Below, in pieces: positions 34,721 to 45,762 of a stretch of 64,000 bases of DNA. How positions within the stretch are numbered: position 1 is the stretch's first letter; every line of letters starts with the position of its first letter. Origin of the DNA: Gliomastix tumulicola (taxonomy: Eukaryota; Ascomycota; Sordariomycetes; Hypocreales; Bionectriaceae); the NCBI GenBank assembly GCA_001599755.1, contig BCHX01000001.1, positions 6,324,001-6,388,000 of the forward strand. Direction: 5' to 3'. Made by a program: the position numbers and the translations under genes. A model generated the notes under the pieces. The model had not been told where the DNA came from. It searched no databases and worked only from the letters and a program-made list of their open reading frames with translations.

Positions 34721-36640
34721 CTTGATGGTTGGTGGTTGGTTGGTTGGTGGTGAATCTGCTGGAGATTGGGAAGAGTGATGTGAACTGCGAAGCTGAGAGG
34801 AGAAGGCTTGAGATGGGTTGATCTGTGAGTCTGATGATGAGAGTGATGATCCAGACAGCTGGGAAGGGCGAGCAGGACCTCTCCTTTATACTTCTTCTCG
34901 CTCACCCGAGGCCTCTCATCGCGGACTCGGACGATCACCACACCTCGGCCGTGCCAGGCTGGCATAGCCTGCCCAGTGCATTGTCACCTCACCGCATCGT
35001 GTTCGGCCCATCGCCTAGCAGCTCGCTTGCCCGCCCAACCTCATGACTTGTTCCATCGCGGTCGCCGTCCTTCTCTCCCTCACTGCCGGCACCAAAAGAG
35101 GCGGGATTTGGGCCTAGAAGCGTCCCGGTCATCTGACGTCCCTTGTTCTCGTATAAGCTCCCCTCCTCGTATTTTCGCCCTCGCCCTGCCACCCCGGCCG
35201 GACCTTTTCCATCTCACTCCACCATGCCGGATTTCCCGTTCCTGGACCCCTCCGGCAAAAGGTCCGGCGATCTTGACAGAGCTGAGAACGGCTAGAGCTT
35301 TCTGACGTATTGGACAGTGGCAGTTGTGCAAGCGTACGACCTCGGCTCCGGATTGCGGCTGGCTGGGGGTGGAAGTGAGGGGGTTCCACCCCGATCTGGA
35401 CTCTGGAGTTCTTCTAGCCTCGTATTCAGCGGCGCCACGGGTTACTTCGTAAGATTTATATGACGATATATTGGATGGCTGTTTATAGAATGCCGCTAGC
35501 TGCGATTTTCCGGGGCTATTGGACACCGGCTATTATGTAACGAAATAACCTCAATTCTGGGGGGTTCCTTATTGCTTTCGTATTCCAGTCTGGTGACCTC
35601 GACGTGGCATGGGAAATCATTCCACGATGGCTTCGTTCCGGCAGTGACTATTTCGGGCCGCGACGGATGGGCGTGTGCTCTCATTTCATCGACCGGTGAA
35701 GCCCGAGCTCTGTGAATACGACACTGGCTAGCACGGACATGGTCTGCATATTACGGAGCACCTCTGCGAACCAGACCATCCTTGCCGGGTGAGGTGACTG
35801 TTCGACTGATGGATGCCACTGCGGAAACTTTTCCTTTCCTGCCTGACATCGTCGCCGAGTGTTGAGGCATTTGAAAGCACGTGGGCTGTATCTTTTCACC
35901 TCGCGACACCGAAGAAATGAAGGAGATCTGCAGCGCGAGGCGTCATTGCTCTTGAGGCCATGCCTCGATCGGGAATTAGGCCGAATACTCTGGGCTTCTC
36001 CAACTGGCAGCCCGCTCGGTGCGATCTCATCGTCATGCTCTTTGTAACCGAAGGAAAGCCTACATCATATCCCAGCGCAGCTGCGTCTACGGCCAGTTTC
36101 ACAGGATACTATACCCCCCCCCCCCCCCCCCCCTTGCGTTGACTAGACGACTCTAGTCAAAAGGAGCATTTCAGTCTCTCACGAGTGGGAAGGGGCCGAC
36201 GTCTCGCGACGAACCCTGCGATGACTTGCTCGCTGCTGAGCTCATCTTGCTTGGTGATCTCCATACTTGACCCGGAAAAGAGATGCTTCGAGGTCAGCAA
36301 GGGACACACAGGGTCCGCCGTGCCTGTTGTAGCGGTGTAGATCGCGGACCGGCCTCGTATAACGGGATGTGATCGAGATTCTGGTCTGAGATGTCATGGC
36401 CTCTGTGACCAAGCCCGGACCGGCGAGGAGAGGGAGAGATGCCCAATACGCATATCAACGAGGCCCTGCTCTCTATGCGTGCGTGCCCGCACTCACGTTA
36501 GGTGGTGCGCGCCCTGCTCGCCATCTCTAGGTCGTGGTCCTGTCTCGGCAGATCACGGCCCGAGCTATCCACCCATCGACGAGTTGGTTACAGTCGGCTG
36601 AACGCTCAAGGCCTGTGCAGCCCCCCCGTTTGATGAAGAA
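34721..36640. other. Long intergenic
   Basis: About 1.9 kb with no recognised gene. It contains the secreted-protein promoter and a C20 run (36114-36133). Frames of up to 150 codons on both strands carry no motif. Confidence 0.5.
36114..36133. repeat. Poly-C homopolymer, 20 bp
   Basis: Uninterrupted C run in an intergenic region, matching the G runs at 11509 and 44654. Confidence 0.9.
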
Positions 36641-36649
36641 AGGACAACC

Positions 36650-36870
36650 ATGGACGGTCCTTGTCGTCGGCAGTCTTGGACTCGACTGGACCTTTGTCCC
36701 CTGTGCTGTACACTAGGTGACGCTAATAGGGGTACCCCCAACGGAGGCCGAGCTGGAGATTTCGCTGAGTTTGAGAAGAAGGCCATGTCTCTGGGTGCCG
36801 AGTACGTGGCCATTGAGAATATGCGGCAGTCATTTGCTGGCGACTATGTCTTCCAGCCCAGCTGCCGTGC
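36650..36870 (+). pseudogene. Fragment resembling the N-terminus of argininosuccinate synthase
   Basis: Frame 36650-37123 begins with a region that aligns by eye to the nucleotide-binding domain of argininosuccinate synthase. The stretch GDFAEFEKKAMSLGAEYVAI and the following residues through YVF keep the family spacing DF-(5)-KA-(3)-GA-(8)-R-(2)-F-(2)-D-(2)-F. In another frame just upstream, VLVVGSLGLDWTF recalls the conserved SGGLDTS ATP loop, followed by a stop at about 36715. The two pieces are in different frames and the ATP loop is altered, so this is a broken copy. After about 36870 the similarity fades. The parent enzyme makes argininosuccinate from citrulline and aspartate. The match is by eye only. 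Confidence 0.5.
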
Positions 36871-37133
36871 TTTCAATTGCCCACGTTCTTGCGCCATTCC
36901 GAGCGTCGAGAAATGTTCCCAGCGAGCAACAGGCCGGAATGGACATGCCTGGAAATTCGCTCCTGGGGCTACCAGCAACTTCACCGCTACCCAAGTAATC
37001 TGGCTGGAGAAGCTTGCTGCGGCCAAGGTCCCTCAGGGTGAGCTCTCAGCCCAAGGCTCAGTCAGAGAGGGTCCTGTCATGCCCGCGAGCGAGAAGAAGC
37101 GGGTGCGGATCCCAAGTACGTGAGAATGGTAGT

Positions 37134-37834
37134 CTCAGTGGTCTATTTGTTAGGAAAGGTATTAATGAGAACCAAATGGCCTGCGGCAAGACGACTCTGC
37201 ATCAGTTGTAATGTCAACGCTTTGAAGCTCTGCGTCGTGTGGCTGAATGCTGCCCGTCGAATTGGCCGCCGGCGTCGGAAAATTAAATGTTCACTCGTCC
37301 TCCCGCCGAGGAACTGTCAATCCCGATTAAGCTTAGCTTGCTCAGGGCCCTTCCGATCAGCCAATGAGATGCCACAATTGAGAAATACAAATGACCTCGA
37401 GCTGAGACGATAAGAGATAAGAGATAGCAACGGCCACAAAACACGCCGCCGGCATGTCGGCAGCCTCCGACCGTTCAAGATCAGATCTATCTTTGCGGAG
37501 AGCGTTTCAATGTGTCACCTCCGTGGAGCATGTCTCTACATGCGATAAGAAGACTGCGAATGAAATCAACAAATGCTCAGAATCCGTGCATGCACATTGG
37601 CCGCCGTGCAGTTTGATCAAGTTCGTGGGCTTGGCCGCCGCCGTCATCGAAGCCCTGCCGCCGGTCGATGACACTCTCGCAGACAGTTGACGATACCATG
37701 GGTGTGCAATACATAAGAAGCTCAGGGCGTAGGAGAGTGCCTCATGGAGCACGCATCATATTTCGCATGTACTCAGGCCGTCATACCATCAGGCCACCAT
37801 CCCCAACCCAATACGAAACGACTCCTTCCTAGCG
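37134..37834. other. Promoter region of urea amidolyase
   Basis: About 700 bp without a gene. It carries four HGATAR sites (see the separate entry) and is the only upstream region available to the urea amidolyase gene. Confidence 0.6.
37408..37427 (+). promoter_or_regulatory. Cluster of three GATA-factor sites upstream of urea amidolyase
   Basis: Three HGATAR motifs occur at exact 7-bp steps: CGATAA (37408), AGATAA (37415) and AGATAG (37422). A fourth, CGATAA, lies at 37543. The urea amidolyase ATG is about 410 bp downstream. In ascomycetes, closely spaced GATA motifs bind AreA/NIT2, the activator of nitrogen catabolic genes when preferred nitrogen is absent. The sites are seen in the sequence; their use is inferred. 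Confidence 0.65.
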
Positions 37835-40800
37835 ATGCATGCGATCATCACCAATGATGATGGGAAACGGTCACCGTTGACCATCGCAGAGTGGAAGAGT
37901 GCCAATGCAGCTGGCGGGGGCTTGGAACGACTCCTGTCGCTGCTGAGGCAAGAACAGGAGGCCGGATCCAATGCCTGGATCGCACTGGCGAGTGAAGACG
38001 CCATTCGCCAGCAGTGGGAAGTCGTTGAGGCAGCCAAGGCCAGCGGCGCTGACCTTCCACTGCTTGGCGTCCCCTTCGCCGCCAAAGACAACATCGACGC
38101 CGTAGGGTTTCCTACGACTGCTGCGTGCCCGGCGTTTGCCAACGGCCCTGCGGAAACCGATGCCACAGTCATCGCTCGTCTGAAGAAGGCAGGGGCTATA
38201 CTGCTCGGCAAGACCAATCTGGACCAGTTCGCTACCGGCCTGGTAGGCACCCGGTCCCCGTACGGCGCCGTGCCGAATAGCTTCGACCCAAACCGAGTGA
38301 GTGGCGGGTCAAGTTCGGGGAGCGCCGTCGTCGTCGCTAAGGGCATCGTGCCGTTTTCTCTCGGCACGGATACGGCAGGCTCAGGCAGAGTCCCGGCTGG
38401 TCTGAACAACATCGTCGGCCTGAAGCCGACCAGAGGCGCCATCAGCACGAGTGGCGTGGTCCCTGCCTGCCGCACACTGGACTGTGTGTCCATCTTTGCG
38501 CTGACAGTCGACGATGCCCAGCAAGTCCTTGGAGTCGCTGAAGGACTTGATACCTCCGACGCTTACTCTCGATCGCGGCCTGCTCGAGCAGCGGAGCACG
38601 TCGTGCCATCATCCCTTACCTTCGCCATCTGCAAGGACCCGGAATGGTTCGGCTCTTCTGATAGGCAAGCCGCCTACAAGTCTTCGCTGCAAAGAGTGCA
38701 AGAATTGGGCGTCAAGTTGGAGCTGGTGGATTTCTCAGACCTCTTTGAGCTAGCCAGCCTGCTCTATGAAGGCCCATGGGTGGCTGAGAGATACGCCGCT
38801 ATCCGGAGCTTCATCGGGACGCACGCCAGCGAGCTGGACCCGACCGTGCGGAAGATCATTCTCAAGGCGGAGGGCTTCAATGCTGTCGACCTGTTCCAGG
38901 CGCAGTATCGGCGCCAGTATCTCACCGAGAAGATCAGCAGGGAGTTTGCCAAGTTTGACGCAGTCCTCGTGCCCACCGCCCCTACCTTCCCGCTCCTTGC
39001 TGATGTTGCCCGGGAGCCTGTGAAGGAGAACTCGCTCCTGGGCACATATACCAACTTTGTCAACTTCCTCGACTGGTCGGCCCTGTCCGTGCCCGCAGGC
39101 TTCTGTGCGCAGGGACTTCCATTTGGTATCACACTGATATCCACCACTTGGGAGGAACACAAACTCATCACCTTGGGCAAGATTCTACACGTACCCTTCG
39201 AGTGGGCCCTTGGTGCTACCAAAATTCGCTGCGAAGAGCCTGAGAAATGGCTAAATGGCACCATAGCGGAGAGCAGCACCCTGGACAAGACGGTGTCTAT
39301 TGCCGTTGTCGGAGCTCACCTTCGTGGCTTTCCCCTCAACAAGGATCTGATATCGAGAGGTGCAGTGTTTGTGGAGGCTACTAAGACGGCACCTCGATAC
39401 CGGCTCTTTGCCCTTGCGGCCCCCAAGGGCAAGGTTCGAAAGCCGGGATTGAAGCGTGTCGAGAAAGGGGCTGCGGGCGAGTCCATAGCGCTTGAGGTTT
39501 GGAGGATCCCGGAATCCCAATTCGCAAGCTTTTTCGCCACGATTCCAAGCCCACTGGGACTCGGCTCCGTCGAGCTGAAGACGGGCTCTTGGGTCTGCGG
39601 CTTCATTTGCGAGCCCATTGGCTTGGACGGCGCGACAGACATCAGCCATCACGGCGGCTGGCGAAGCTACATGGCGTCGGACTCTGGGAGTGCTGTCTCC
39701 CCGAAGGCGGTAGATGATGTTTCGTCCCTTACCAATGGCACAACTACTTCCACGCGACCCATCAAGACAGTCCTCATCGCCAACAGGGGGGAGATCGCCG
39801 TGCGTATCATCAAGACTCTCCAGAAGATGGGCGTGAAGTCTGTCGCGATCTACTCGCAAGCCGACGCGGCGGCAGAGCACGTCCGACTTGCTGATGCTGC
39901 GTGTCCCCTCATTGGCGAGACAGTTTCAGAGACGTACCTGTCCGCCGCTCAAATTCTGGATACGGCTAAGCAGGCGGGTGCGGACGCGGTGATTCCTGGG
40001 TACGGCTTCCTCGCAGAGAATGCCGACTTCGCCAGCCAGGTCGAGGAGGCTGGGCTGATCTGGATCGGGCCGACGCCAAAACAGATGCGTGACATGGGCT
40101 TGAAGCATCGCGCGCGCGAGATTGCCCAAGCTGCCGGCGTCCCAACAGTTCCGGGCACATCGTTGCTGAAGGACAGCGCGCAGGCTGTGAGTGAGGCGGA
40201 GAAGATTGGATACCCGGTAATGGTCAAGAGCACGGCAGGCGGCGGCGGCATCGGACTGCGCGTGTCGCATGATCCCGAGGCGCTCAAGAAGGACTATGAG
40301 AGTGTGCAGCGACTGGCAGCGTCCAACTTTGGGGACGCCGGCGTGTTCTTGGAGCACTTTGTTCAACGTGCCCGGCACATTGAGGTGCAGATCCTCGGTG
40401 ACGGGAACGAGGCCGTTATCACTATTGGTGAGCGAGACTGTTCGCTCCAAAGGCGCAATCAAAAGGTCGTCGAGGAGTGTCCGGCGTTCTTTGTACCGGA
40501 AGAGGTGCGGCAGAGGATGAGGAAAGCTGCGGTCGACCTGGCCAAGGCTGTCAATTATCGCAATGTCGGAACGGTCGAGTTCATCTACGATGTCGACCAG
40601 TCCAACTTCTTCTTCCTCGAGATGAACACACGTCTTCAGGTTGAGCATCCAGTGACGGAGGAGGTCATGGGACTGGATCTGGTCGAAGCCATGGTACAGA
40701 TCGCTGGGGGCCAGCGGGAGCTCATCCAGCCTGACCTCTCTGGCACACAGGAGAAGTTCTCCATAGAGGCACGCATCTATGCTGAATCTCCACTGCAGGG

Positions 40801-43449
40801 CTTTCGTCCGTCGTCAGGCAAGCTGCTGAATGTCCAGTTCCCCAGCACTATCCGCGTTGACACATGGGTCCATTCTGGAACCGAGCTCTCCTCCTCATAC
40901 GATCCAATGATTGCCAAACTCATTGCAAACGGTAGGACGAGAGACAACGCCATCGACAATCTTCTCGAGGCTTTGGCGTCCACTTCTATCACAGGCGTCG
41001 AGACAAACGTCGACTACGTGGCCCAGATTGTCTCTTCACCGGAATTCAGAACTGGCAACTTCGCCACCAAGACTCTGGATGCCTTTCAATACCAGACTGC
41101 TGCGGTCGAGGTTCTCGAACCCGGGCCGGGAACTACAGTCCAGGACTATCCAGGTCGGACTGGATACTGGCAGGCTGGCATCCCGCCATCGGGCCCATTG
41201 GACTGCTACTCCTTTCGACTAGCGAACAGACTTGTTGGGAACCAGGAGGGTGCCGCGGGGCTCGAGTGCACCACCCAGGGACCGACATTGCTTTTCCACT
41301 GCGATACCATCGTTGCTGTAGCTGGGGCTCCAGTTGATGTCTCTGTCGATGGCCAGAAGATTGACTCCTCCAAAGCTATCCAGGTTCGAAAGGGTCAAAC
41401 ATTGTCTCTCGGTCTAGCTACAGCTGGGTGTCGCTCATACATAGCGTTTCATGGTGGCGGCCTTCGTGTGCCGGAGGTGTATGGTAGTCGGTCGACGTTC
41501 TCCCTCGGACAGTTTGGTGGTCACAACGGGCGAGCACTACAGAGCGGCGATCTCCTCCGGCTGGAGCGTGGCCCCGTAAGCGATGTAGCACAAGTCCCTT
41601 CAGGGACGCTCCCCAGCCTTCCAATCCCCAACGGCGCCGAGCCGCACTGGCAAGTCGCTGTTATCCCCGGTCCGCACGGGTCTCCGGACTACTTCACACC
41701 TGAAAGCTACGCTGAGCTCTTCACTGCGTCGTGGACCGTCCACTACAACAGCAATCGCCTGGGCGTCCGTCTTACAGGACCCTCTCCTCAATGGGCACGC
41801 CCCAATGGCGGCTCTGCGGGCCTGCATCCATCCAACATCCACGACAGCCCGTATGCAATTGGCAGCGTCAGCTTCACTGGAGATGATGCCGTAGTGTTGA
41901 CAGGTGATGGGCCCAGTCTCGGCGGATTTGTCGTGTTCGCTACCGTTGTCACCCCTGAGATGTGGAAATTCGGGCAGATGCGGCCTGGCGACAAGATCCA
42001 GCTGGTACCGGTTCATGAGAGCTGGGCACTAGACCAGGCAAAGCGCCTCACAAAGTCCGTGGAGGAATTGTCCGACCTCCCTTTGGAGGCATCAATCGTA
42101 GCGCCGAGCACTTCAGCACAAGAGTACCTCTCTTCATCGGCTGCTACTATTGCGGATGGAGAAGATGGCATTGTCGCCCGACCCTTTGGTGACCGGGCAC
42201 TCCTGCTGGAGTTTGGAAGGTATGACGACTTTGACATTCGGCAGACTTTCCGAATCATGAGCCTCATCCAACAACATGCGCTCTCACCTATTCCTAACGT
42301 TGAAGAGCTGGTCCCTGGCGTCCGCACGCTACTCGTCCTGTTCAAGGCACAGATAGCTGGCAATGTGGCTATCCGAGACTTGACGTCTCTTCTATCGTCG
42401 CTCGAACAGGGCTCACGGCAGACGCTTCCATCACGCCAAATCCGGCTGCCATTTGCGTTCGACGACAGCGTCAGCCAAGCTGCTGTCGACCGCTACAAAG
42501 CCACAATCCGCAGCTCTGCGCCGTATCTCCCTCGCAACGTGGAGTTCCTGCGGCAGCTGAACTTCCCCGACAGCGGACTCGAGACTGTGGAGGACGTGCT
42601 CGAGTCCAGCGATTTCCTGGTGCTCGGGCTCGGCGACGTCTTCATGGGCTCTCCGTGCGCGGTGCCTCTGGACCCGCGACACCGGCTCTTCGGCACAAAG
42701 TACAACCCGTCGCGGTCGTTTACGCCTCGTAACTCGGTCGGCATCGGCGGCCAGTACATGTGCATCTACGCTACGGACTCGCCTGGCGGGTATCAGCTCG
42801 TGGGCAGGACAGCCCCCATCTGGGACGCAGAGAGTGTCTCTGGCGGGCGTGGCTCATCAGTGCCAGCTTGGAAATTTCAGCTGCTGGATCGGATCCGTTT
42901 CTATCCCGTCTCCGAGGTGACGCTGGACAACGCCATCGCGTCCGGTCGGTGGCGCGAGCTCATCACCACGGAGGAGAGCGTGTTCAGCCTATCGGAGTAC
43001 GAGAGGTGGCTGGCAGACAACTCTGAAGACATCGAGCGTGTGATGCAGGAGCGCAGCCTGCTGGCTAAGAACGCACCGTTCTACGACGAGCTTCTCAAGC
43101 CCTTCGAGCCCGAGGCTGGGAGTGCGACTTCGGCCCTGGAGGGAGCGGTAGACACTGATCCTGCTGGCGAGCGGGTGAGAGCCAATATACCGGGTCGATG
43201 TTTCCGTCTCGCTGTTGAAGAGGGACAGCAGATCGAGGCGGGGGATGCGGTGGTAAGTGAAGCAGACTTTCATTTCGCTCTTGTGAAAGTAACTAACAAA
43301 AAGTGCACTAATAGGCCTGGATTGAGTCCAATAAGATGGAACTCAAGATCTCCTCACCAGTGAAAGGGAGGTGCGTGAAGATCTGCACCAAGGCGGGCAG
43401 CATCGTCAGTGCGGCGGATGTGCTCGTCATTGTCAATTCAGAGGCATAG
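37835..43449 (+). CDS. DUR1,2: Urea amidolyase (allophanate hydrolase - urea carboxylase fusion)
   Basis: Exon 1 (37835-43252) and exon 2 (43315-43449) join in phase to 1850 residues, close to the yeast Dur1,2 length. Order: amidase/allophanate hydrolase (catalytic Lys in VPFAAKDNID about residue 84; Ser loop GGSSSGSAVVVAKG about 156), its C-terminal domain (about 480-600), biotin carboxylase (TVLIANRGEIAVRI from about 643, with ATP-grasp and FLEMNTRLQVEHPVTEE), carboxyltransferase halves (TTVQDYPGRTGYWQAGIPPS from about 1090; RPFGDRALLLEFGRYDDFDI) and a biotin carrier domain. The enzyme carboxylates urea to allophanate with ATP and bicarbonate, then hydrolyses it to ammonia and CO2. The biotin site reads ESNKMEL (Lys1813), with Asn where Met is usual. 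GATA sites lie upstream. The intron splits off the biotin-site exon. Confidence 0.96.
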
Positions 43450-43771
43450 ATAATGATACATGACTACCTTGGGTATTTAGATGGCCAAGATAATTGCTTT
43501 CAACTTCTCACCGAGAACTTTTACAATGCGAGCCAAGCTTGTCTCAGTCTACATCTCCAGTCCTCAACGTTGGTGAAGATTTCGACATTGACACTCGCCA
43601 ACTCCTACCCGCTTGCAGCGTCGTTCCTCTTAGCGTTAGCTTAGCTTGTATATACAGTAGCCGGTCGGTAGCCGATGCCCTATCACGAGGGTCTGTCTTC
43701 AGAATGACACTCTGCGTGTTGAATGACTGGCCGAAGTTGGCCGACGCCACATTATCGGCCAATGTCTCTAG

Positions 43772-44247
43772 TTGCTCGGTTCCCCTATCCTAGAGCCACT
43801 TCTTTGTGCGAGCCATGTCCCCACCGAGGCGTTGAAGGTACCTTTCTTCGTCTACACCCTTGTGGGCGGCATCGTCTTTCTCGTCTGTGCGGTTGCCGGT
43901 CGCGACCATCTGGAGACCGTCATGACTAACTTCCTCAATATCTGCGCCTACTACATCACCCCCTTTACGATCGTCATCCTCGCGGATCGGTACACGTTCA
44001 ACTGGGGCTTCAAGTATGACACCAGCGCCTGTAACAACAGGACGACGCTCCCTATTGGGATTGCCGCCCCCGCCAGTTTCATTCTCGGTAAGCTGGTTGC
44101 CATGCTGGCTATTGGTAGGTTGGCCCTATCGCGACGACCATCGGTGGACCGAATGGGATTGATATTAGCTGGATTCTTGCAGCTGTTGTTTCGGTAGTTG
44201 TCTATATCCCTGCGCGTTTCCTTGAGTATCGTGTCTTCAAGCGATGA
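43772..44247 (+). pseudogene. Broken C-terminal part of a purine-cytosine (NCS1) permease
   Basis: The frame from 43772 encodes NCS1-type membrane helices (VPFFVYTLVGGIVFLVCAVA, then ETVMTNFLNICAYYITPFTI, VILADRYTF, LPIGIAA). At about 44112 it shifts: the conserved continuation VGPIATTIGGPNGIDISW, then LAAVVSVVVYIPARFLEYRV, is in another frame behind an in-frame TAG, and ends at the TGA 44245-44247. Roughly the last third of an Fcy2-type transporter of purines, cytosine or related compounds is present. No N-terminal part was found upstream. This is a pseudogene remnant, probably non-functional, directly downstream of urea amidolyase. Confidence 0.8.
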
Positions 44248-44474
44248 GGGTGTAGTGTTTGGCTGAGCAGACTATTATGTTTCATATCGTCTGTCACTTT
44301 CAAAATTTATGTGGAAGTTATTATTAGGAGGTTTATTTGAACTTAACAGGGGTAGTTCAACATCTTTGGTTAGTTAACTAGTAGCAAGCTTGATAGGTTG
44401 ATATTGAACCCTGCAACGATGACTTCTTGACTTATACGTGAACGCGAGTGAGACAAGGTTTGTATTAGACCAAG

Positions 44475-44961
44475 TTACTGTCCGAACTCTCCGTCAACAA
44501 AGTCTATGGCATGGACTTGCTGCACGACACTATCGCTCCAATGGACAAACTCCAAATGCACAGGGTCCTTAAGGGCATAGTAATCACGATCTTCAACATT
44601 GTCAAACGCGACGACGAATACGTGCGTCAGACCGTTCTGATGTAGAGCGAAAAGGGGGGGGGGGGGGGGGGGGGGGCCTCTGTCAGCCATGGTCTAAATC
44701 TTTAGAGCGTCGCGTTCACTTACTTGAAGCCCTTGCACCGAGTTATCTCGGCCGCCCGTGACGGATGTGATGTATGGCTTGCTCGTCTGGGAGTGGAGAC
44801 AGGTCGTCTTCAAGGCCAGCATTCGATCAACGAGTTCCTACGCGGATCACGGATTAGATGAGAACTAGACGCGATGATGAGCTGGGCTTCAGTCATACCT
44901 TGACAGACTCGGGGCCAAGGCCATCCTTGAATTGGAACGAGACAATATGTGTGACGGCCAT
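44475..44961 (-). CDS. Dabb (stress-responsive A/B barrel) domain protein
   Basis: Three exons (44961-44899, 44837-44724, 44636-44475) join in phase to 112 residues. The start MAVTHIVSFQFKDGLGPESV, the middle KTTCLHSQTSKPYITSVTGG, and the end HVFVVAFDNVEDRDYYALKD followed by VHLEFV are the hallmarks of the Dabb fold, a small dimeric alpha+beta barrel. Members range from stress proteins to cyclases, so no reaction is assigned. Intron 2 (44637-44723) contains a 23-bp homopolymer that reads as C on the coding strand and ends about 17 nt before the acceptor. No signal peptide is seen. Confidence 0.88.
44654..44676. repeat. Poly-G homopolymer, 23 bp, inside an intron
   Basis: G23 on the + strand, C23 in the transcript of the Dabb gene, just upstream of the intron 2 acceptor, where a pyrimidine tract is expected. 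Confidence 0.9.
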
Positions 44962-45412
44962 GGTAGCGGGTTGTGAATCAAACGTTTCTGTATACGAAAC
45001 ACATGGACAAGAGCATAAAAATTAATGGCCGTTATATATTTTGGAGAGCTGTAACAAAGCCCCGAATGCTGTCCGTTCAAGCGAGACTACTTGCCTTTGG
45101 CCCGGTGCAGGGGCAGCAAGAGGCATGTACGAGCTATATGATTCGATCAACCCCGATAGGTCTCGAGTCTGGTAGGCATATCTTAAGGAACAAGTTCCGA
45201 CTAAAGTTGGCCGTCACGATAGACCAACGGCGGGCGATAGCAGCCCCACTCTGTCTTTTCTTCACAAGACTCGGCCCTGATTCTATTCACGGCCGTCCCC
45301 CGCCTATCAAATCCCCCGCCCTCCTCGGCCATTGATAAACGCAGAGACCACCAGACCCTTCTTCGGCCTCCTCTCGTCCAACGAATGCTGGTCCGAATCC
45401 CTCTCATTATAG
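44962..45412. other. Intergenic
   Basis: About 450 bp between the Dabb gene start and a Zn2Cys6 remnant. Nothing recognised. Confidence 0.5.
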
Positions 45413-45762
45413 ATGGCTGAAGCTCAGCAGATCTGACCTCCGTGCGTCCGTACCGGTATAAGCGCCATCGGCCGTGCGATGTCTGCCGACGCCGGAGACA
45501 TGCCTGCTTTATCCAGGATCAACCGCCGTGTCGGGTCTGCCAAGATCTGCGTGCGGACTGCACCTTCAACGATCCACCAACCAAGCGGCAACGAGGCAAC
45601 ACTAACCGTGGATCGAATGGGGATGCTAGCACCATCACTCTTGATTCGGGAGAGGTTGAGGATGAGGCTGAGCCCAACCATGCTCAACAACCGGGTGCCG
45701 AGGGTGAGGCTACCATCTCGCCGACGGCTACCTTCTTAAGGAGAAACCAGGCACATCTTTGA
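45413..45762 (+). pseudogene. Truncated Zn2Cys6 finger remnant
   Basis: From 45442 the frame encodes a complete Zn2Cys6 cluster (PCDVCRRRRHACF, then CRVCQDLRADC) and a Ser/Glu-rich linker, stopping at 45762 without any regulatory domain. The nearest upstream ATG (45413, MAEAQQI) is in another frame and ends in TGA after seven codons, so the finger lacks an in-frame ATG. It looks like the broken N-terminus of a fungal regulator. The next segment belongs to a different protein family. Confidence 0.6.

Noticed and set aside
34973..35526. Frames of 100-150 codons after the secreted-protein gene
   Set aside because: Overlap in several frames and strands with biased composition; no motif.
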